From assembly GCF_013466425.1 (NCBI RefSeq), contig NZ_CP059165.1, positions 1 to 64,000 of the forward strand: DNA of 64,000 nt, written 5' to 3'. The position numbers and the translations under genes were made by a program. Positions 63,255-64,000 of this stretch are shown here, piece by piece. Numbering within the stretch: position 1 is the stretch's first letter; every line of letters starts with the position of its first letter. The notes below the pieces were generated by a model. That model made no database searches. It was not told where the DNA came from and saw only the letters and a list, made by a program, of their open reading frames with translations. Source of the stretch: Mycobacterium vicinigordonae (GTDB lineage Bacteria; Actinomycetota; Actinomycetes; Mycobacteriales; Mycobacteriaceae).

Positions 63255-64000
63255 TCAGGCCCCGTCGATCACCTGGCGCACGAGGTCGATCAACGCGCGG
63301 GGTTGGTCGCTCTGCACCGAGTGGCCCGAGTTCTCGACGACGTGCGCACCGCGGAAACGTTGTGCGCGTCGTCCTAGTTCGGCAACATCGTCGTCGTTGA
63401 CGAAGCCGGAGGTTCCGCCGCGCACCAGCGTCACCGGCGCAGACAGGGTGTCGACGTCTGCCCACAGGCTGTCGAAGTCGGGGAACTTGCGAATGGTGTC
63501 GTAACGCCAGGTCCAGTTGCCGTTGTCCAGGCGACGTGAGTTGTGGAATACGCCGCGACGCAACGCTTTTACCTCACGGTGCGGCGCCGCGGCGACCGTC
63601 AGGTCCAGCATCGCCTGGAAGCTGGGGAACTCTCGTTCACCTGCCATCAATTCCACCGTGCCGCGCTGCTCCTTGGTCATCTCGGAGTGGCGTGCCAGCG
63701 CTGACGGGGTGACGTCGATTAGCACCAGCTCATTGACCAGCTCGGGCGCCAGCGCGCCGAGCCGGATGGCGGTCAGCCCACCCAGCGACATCCCGACCAC
63801 GAACTCGGCGTTGGGGGCCAGCTCTCGTAGTACCGGCACCAGGGTGTCGGCGTTGTTCTGTGGCGAGTAGTCGCCGTCCTTGCGCCACGCCGAATGACCG
63901 TGCCCGGGCAGGTCGACCGCCAGGGCGGGTTCGCTCAGCCCGACGATCACGGTGTCCCAGGTGTGCGCGTTCTGTCCGCCGCCGTGCAGGAAGATCACTC
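63255..64000 (-). CDS. Alpha/beta hydrolase, Rv0045c-like, 5' end beyond the window
   Basis: The C-terminal 248 codons or so of an alpha/beta-fold hydrolase; Rv0045c is 298 residues and a characterised esterase. FLHGGGQNAHTWDTVIVGLS holds the oxyanion region, PALAVDLPGHGHSAW the second loop, and FVVGMSLGGLTAIRLG the nucleophile Ser. The acid Asp is probably in NDDDVAEL and the catalytic His in ENSGHSVQSDQP. The gene start lies to the right of base 64000, so it is partial only because of the window edge. Confidence 0.92.
   Translation of the reverse strand, partial: VIFLHGGGQNAHTWDTVIVGLSEPALAVDLPGHGHSAWRKDGDYSPQNNADTLVPVLRELAPNAEFVVGMSLGGLTAIRLGALAPELVNELVLIDVTPSALARHSEMTKEQRGTVELMAGEREFPSFQAMLDLTVAAAPHREVKALRRGVFHNSRRLDNGNWTWRYDTIRKFPDFDSLWADVDTLSAPVTLVRGGTSGFVNDDDVAELGRRAQRFRGAHVVENSGHSVQSDQPRALIDLVRQVIDGA

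Overview
The window is the start of a Mycobacterium chromosome numbered from dnaA. Most genes keep the order of M. tuberculosis Rv0001 to Rv0045c (order and names recalled from memory, not searched). High G+C, frequent GTG/TTG starts, PE/PPE genes, WhiB5, CrgA/CwsA and the pknA-pknB-pbpA-rodA-pstP-fha cluster point to a slow-growing non-tuberculous species. A 194-residue mini-intein in gyrA, of the type described in M. xenopi, excludes M. tuberculosis itself. I cannot name the species.

Layout. 1-11.3 kb: replication and topology genes (dnaA, oriC, dnaN, recF, dciA, gyrB, intein-bearing gyrA, DUF3566 membrane protein). 11.36-11.66 kb: tRNA-Ile, a tiny DLW-39-like gene and tRNA-Ala. 11.7-14.3 kb: three genes not at this place in M. 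tuberculosis (TetR regulator, acyl-CoA dehydrogenase, VOC protein). 14.4-28 kb: cell-envelope and division block (cwsA, ppiA, PH-domain protein, crgA, DUF881, trpG/pabA) followed by the reverse-strand operon fhaA-fhaB-pstP-rodA-pbpA-pknA-pknB. 28.2 kb: tRNA-Leu(CAG). 28.3-30.7 kb: a decayed accessory patch beside that tRNA, with a frameshifted dehydrogenase, a cupin gene, a repeat-rich operator-like sequence, and fused remnants of a conjugative relaxase and an Abi-like gene. 30.9-36.9 kb: amt, a YdeI-like gene, an orphan PPE gene preceded by an IdeR-like iron box, an acetyltransferase, a pirin and a second acyl-CoA dehydrogenase.

37-50 kb: the most interesting section. Divergent whiB5 and an Rv0023-like regulator precede homologues of Rv0024-Rv0030, which continue without a break into eccB, eccC, PE and PPE genes. 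The PE and PPE proteins resemble PE36 and PPE69 of ESX-2, and the upstream genes resemble the Rv3896c-Rv3900c genes beside ESX-2. The locus therefore looks like a partial second ESX-2-type (type VII secretion) cluster. A deletion joins eccB (codon about 298) to the beginning of eccC out of frame. The three ATPase domains of EccC stay open, but no EsxA/B-like pair, eccD, eccE, mycP or espG is present.

50-64 kb: conserved block with Rv0036c, an MFS transporter, YqgE, a Cys-rich membrane protein, Mtc28, leuS, an SDR, a MarR regulator, an inserted amino-acid ABC transporter (ATPase plus a fused binding-protein/permease), a GntR regulator, a luciferase-like monooxygenase, and an alpha/beta hydrolase cut by the window end.
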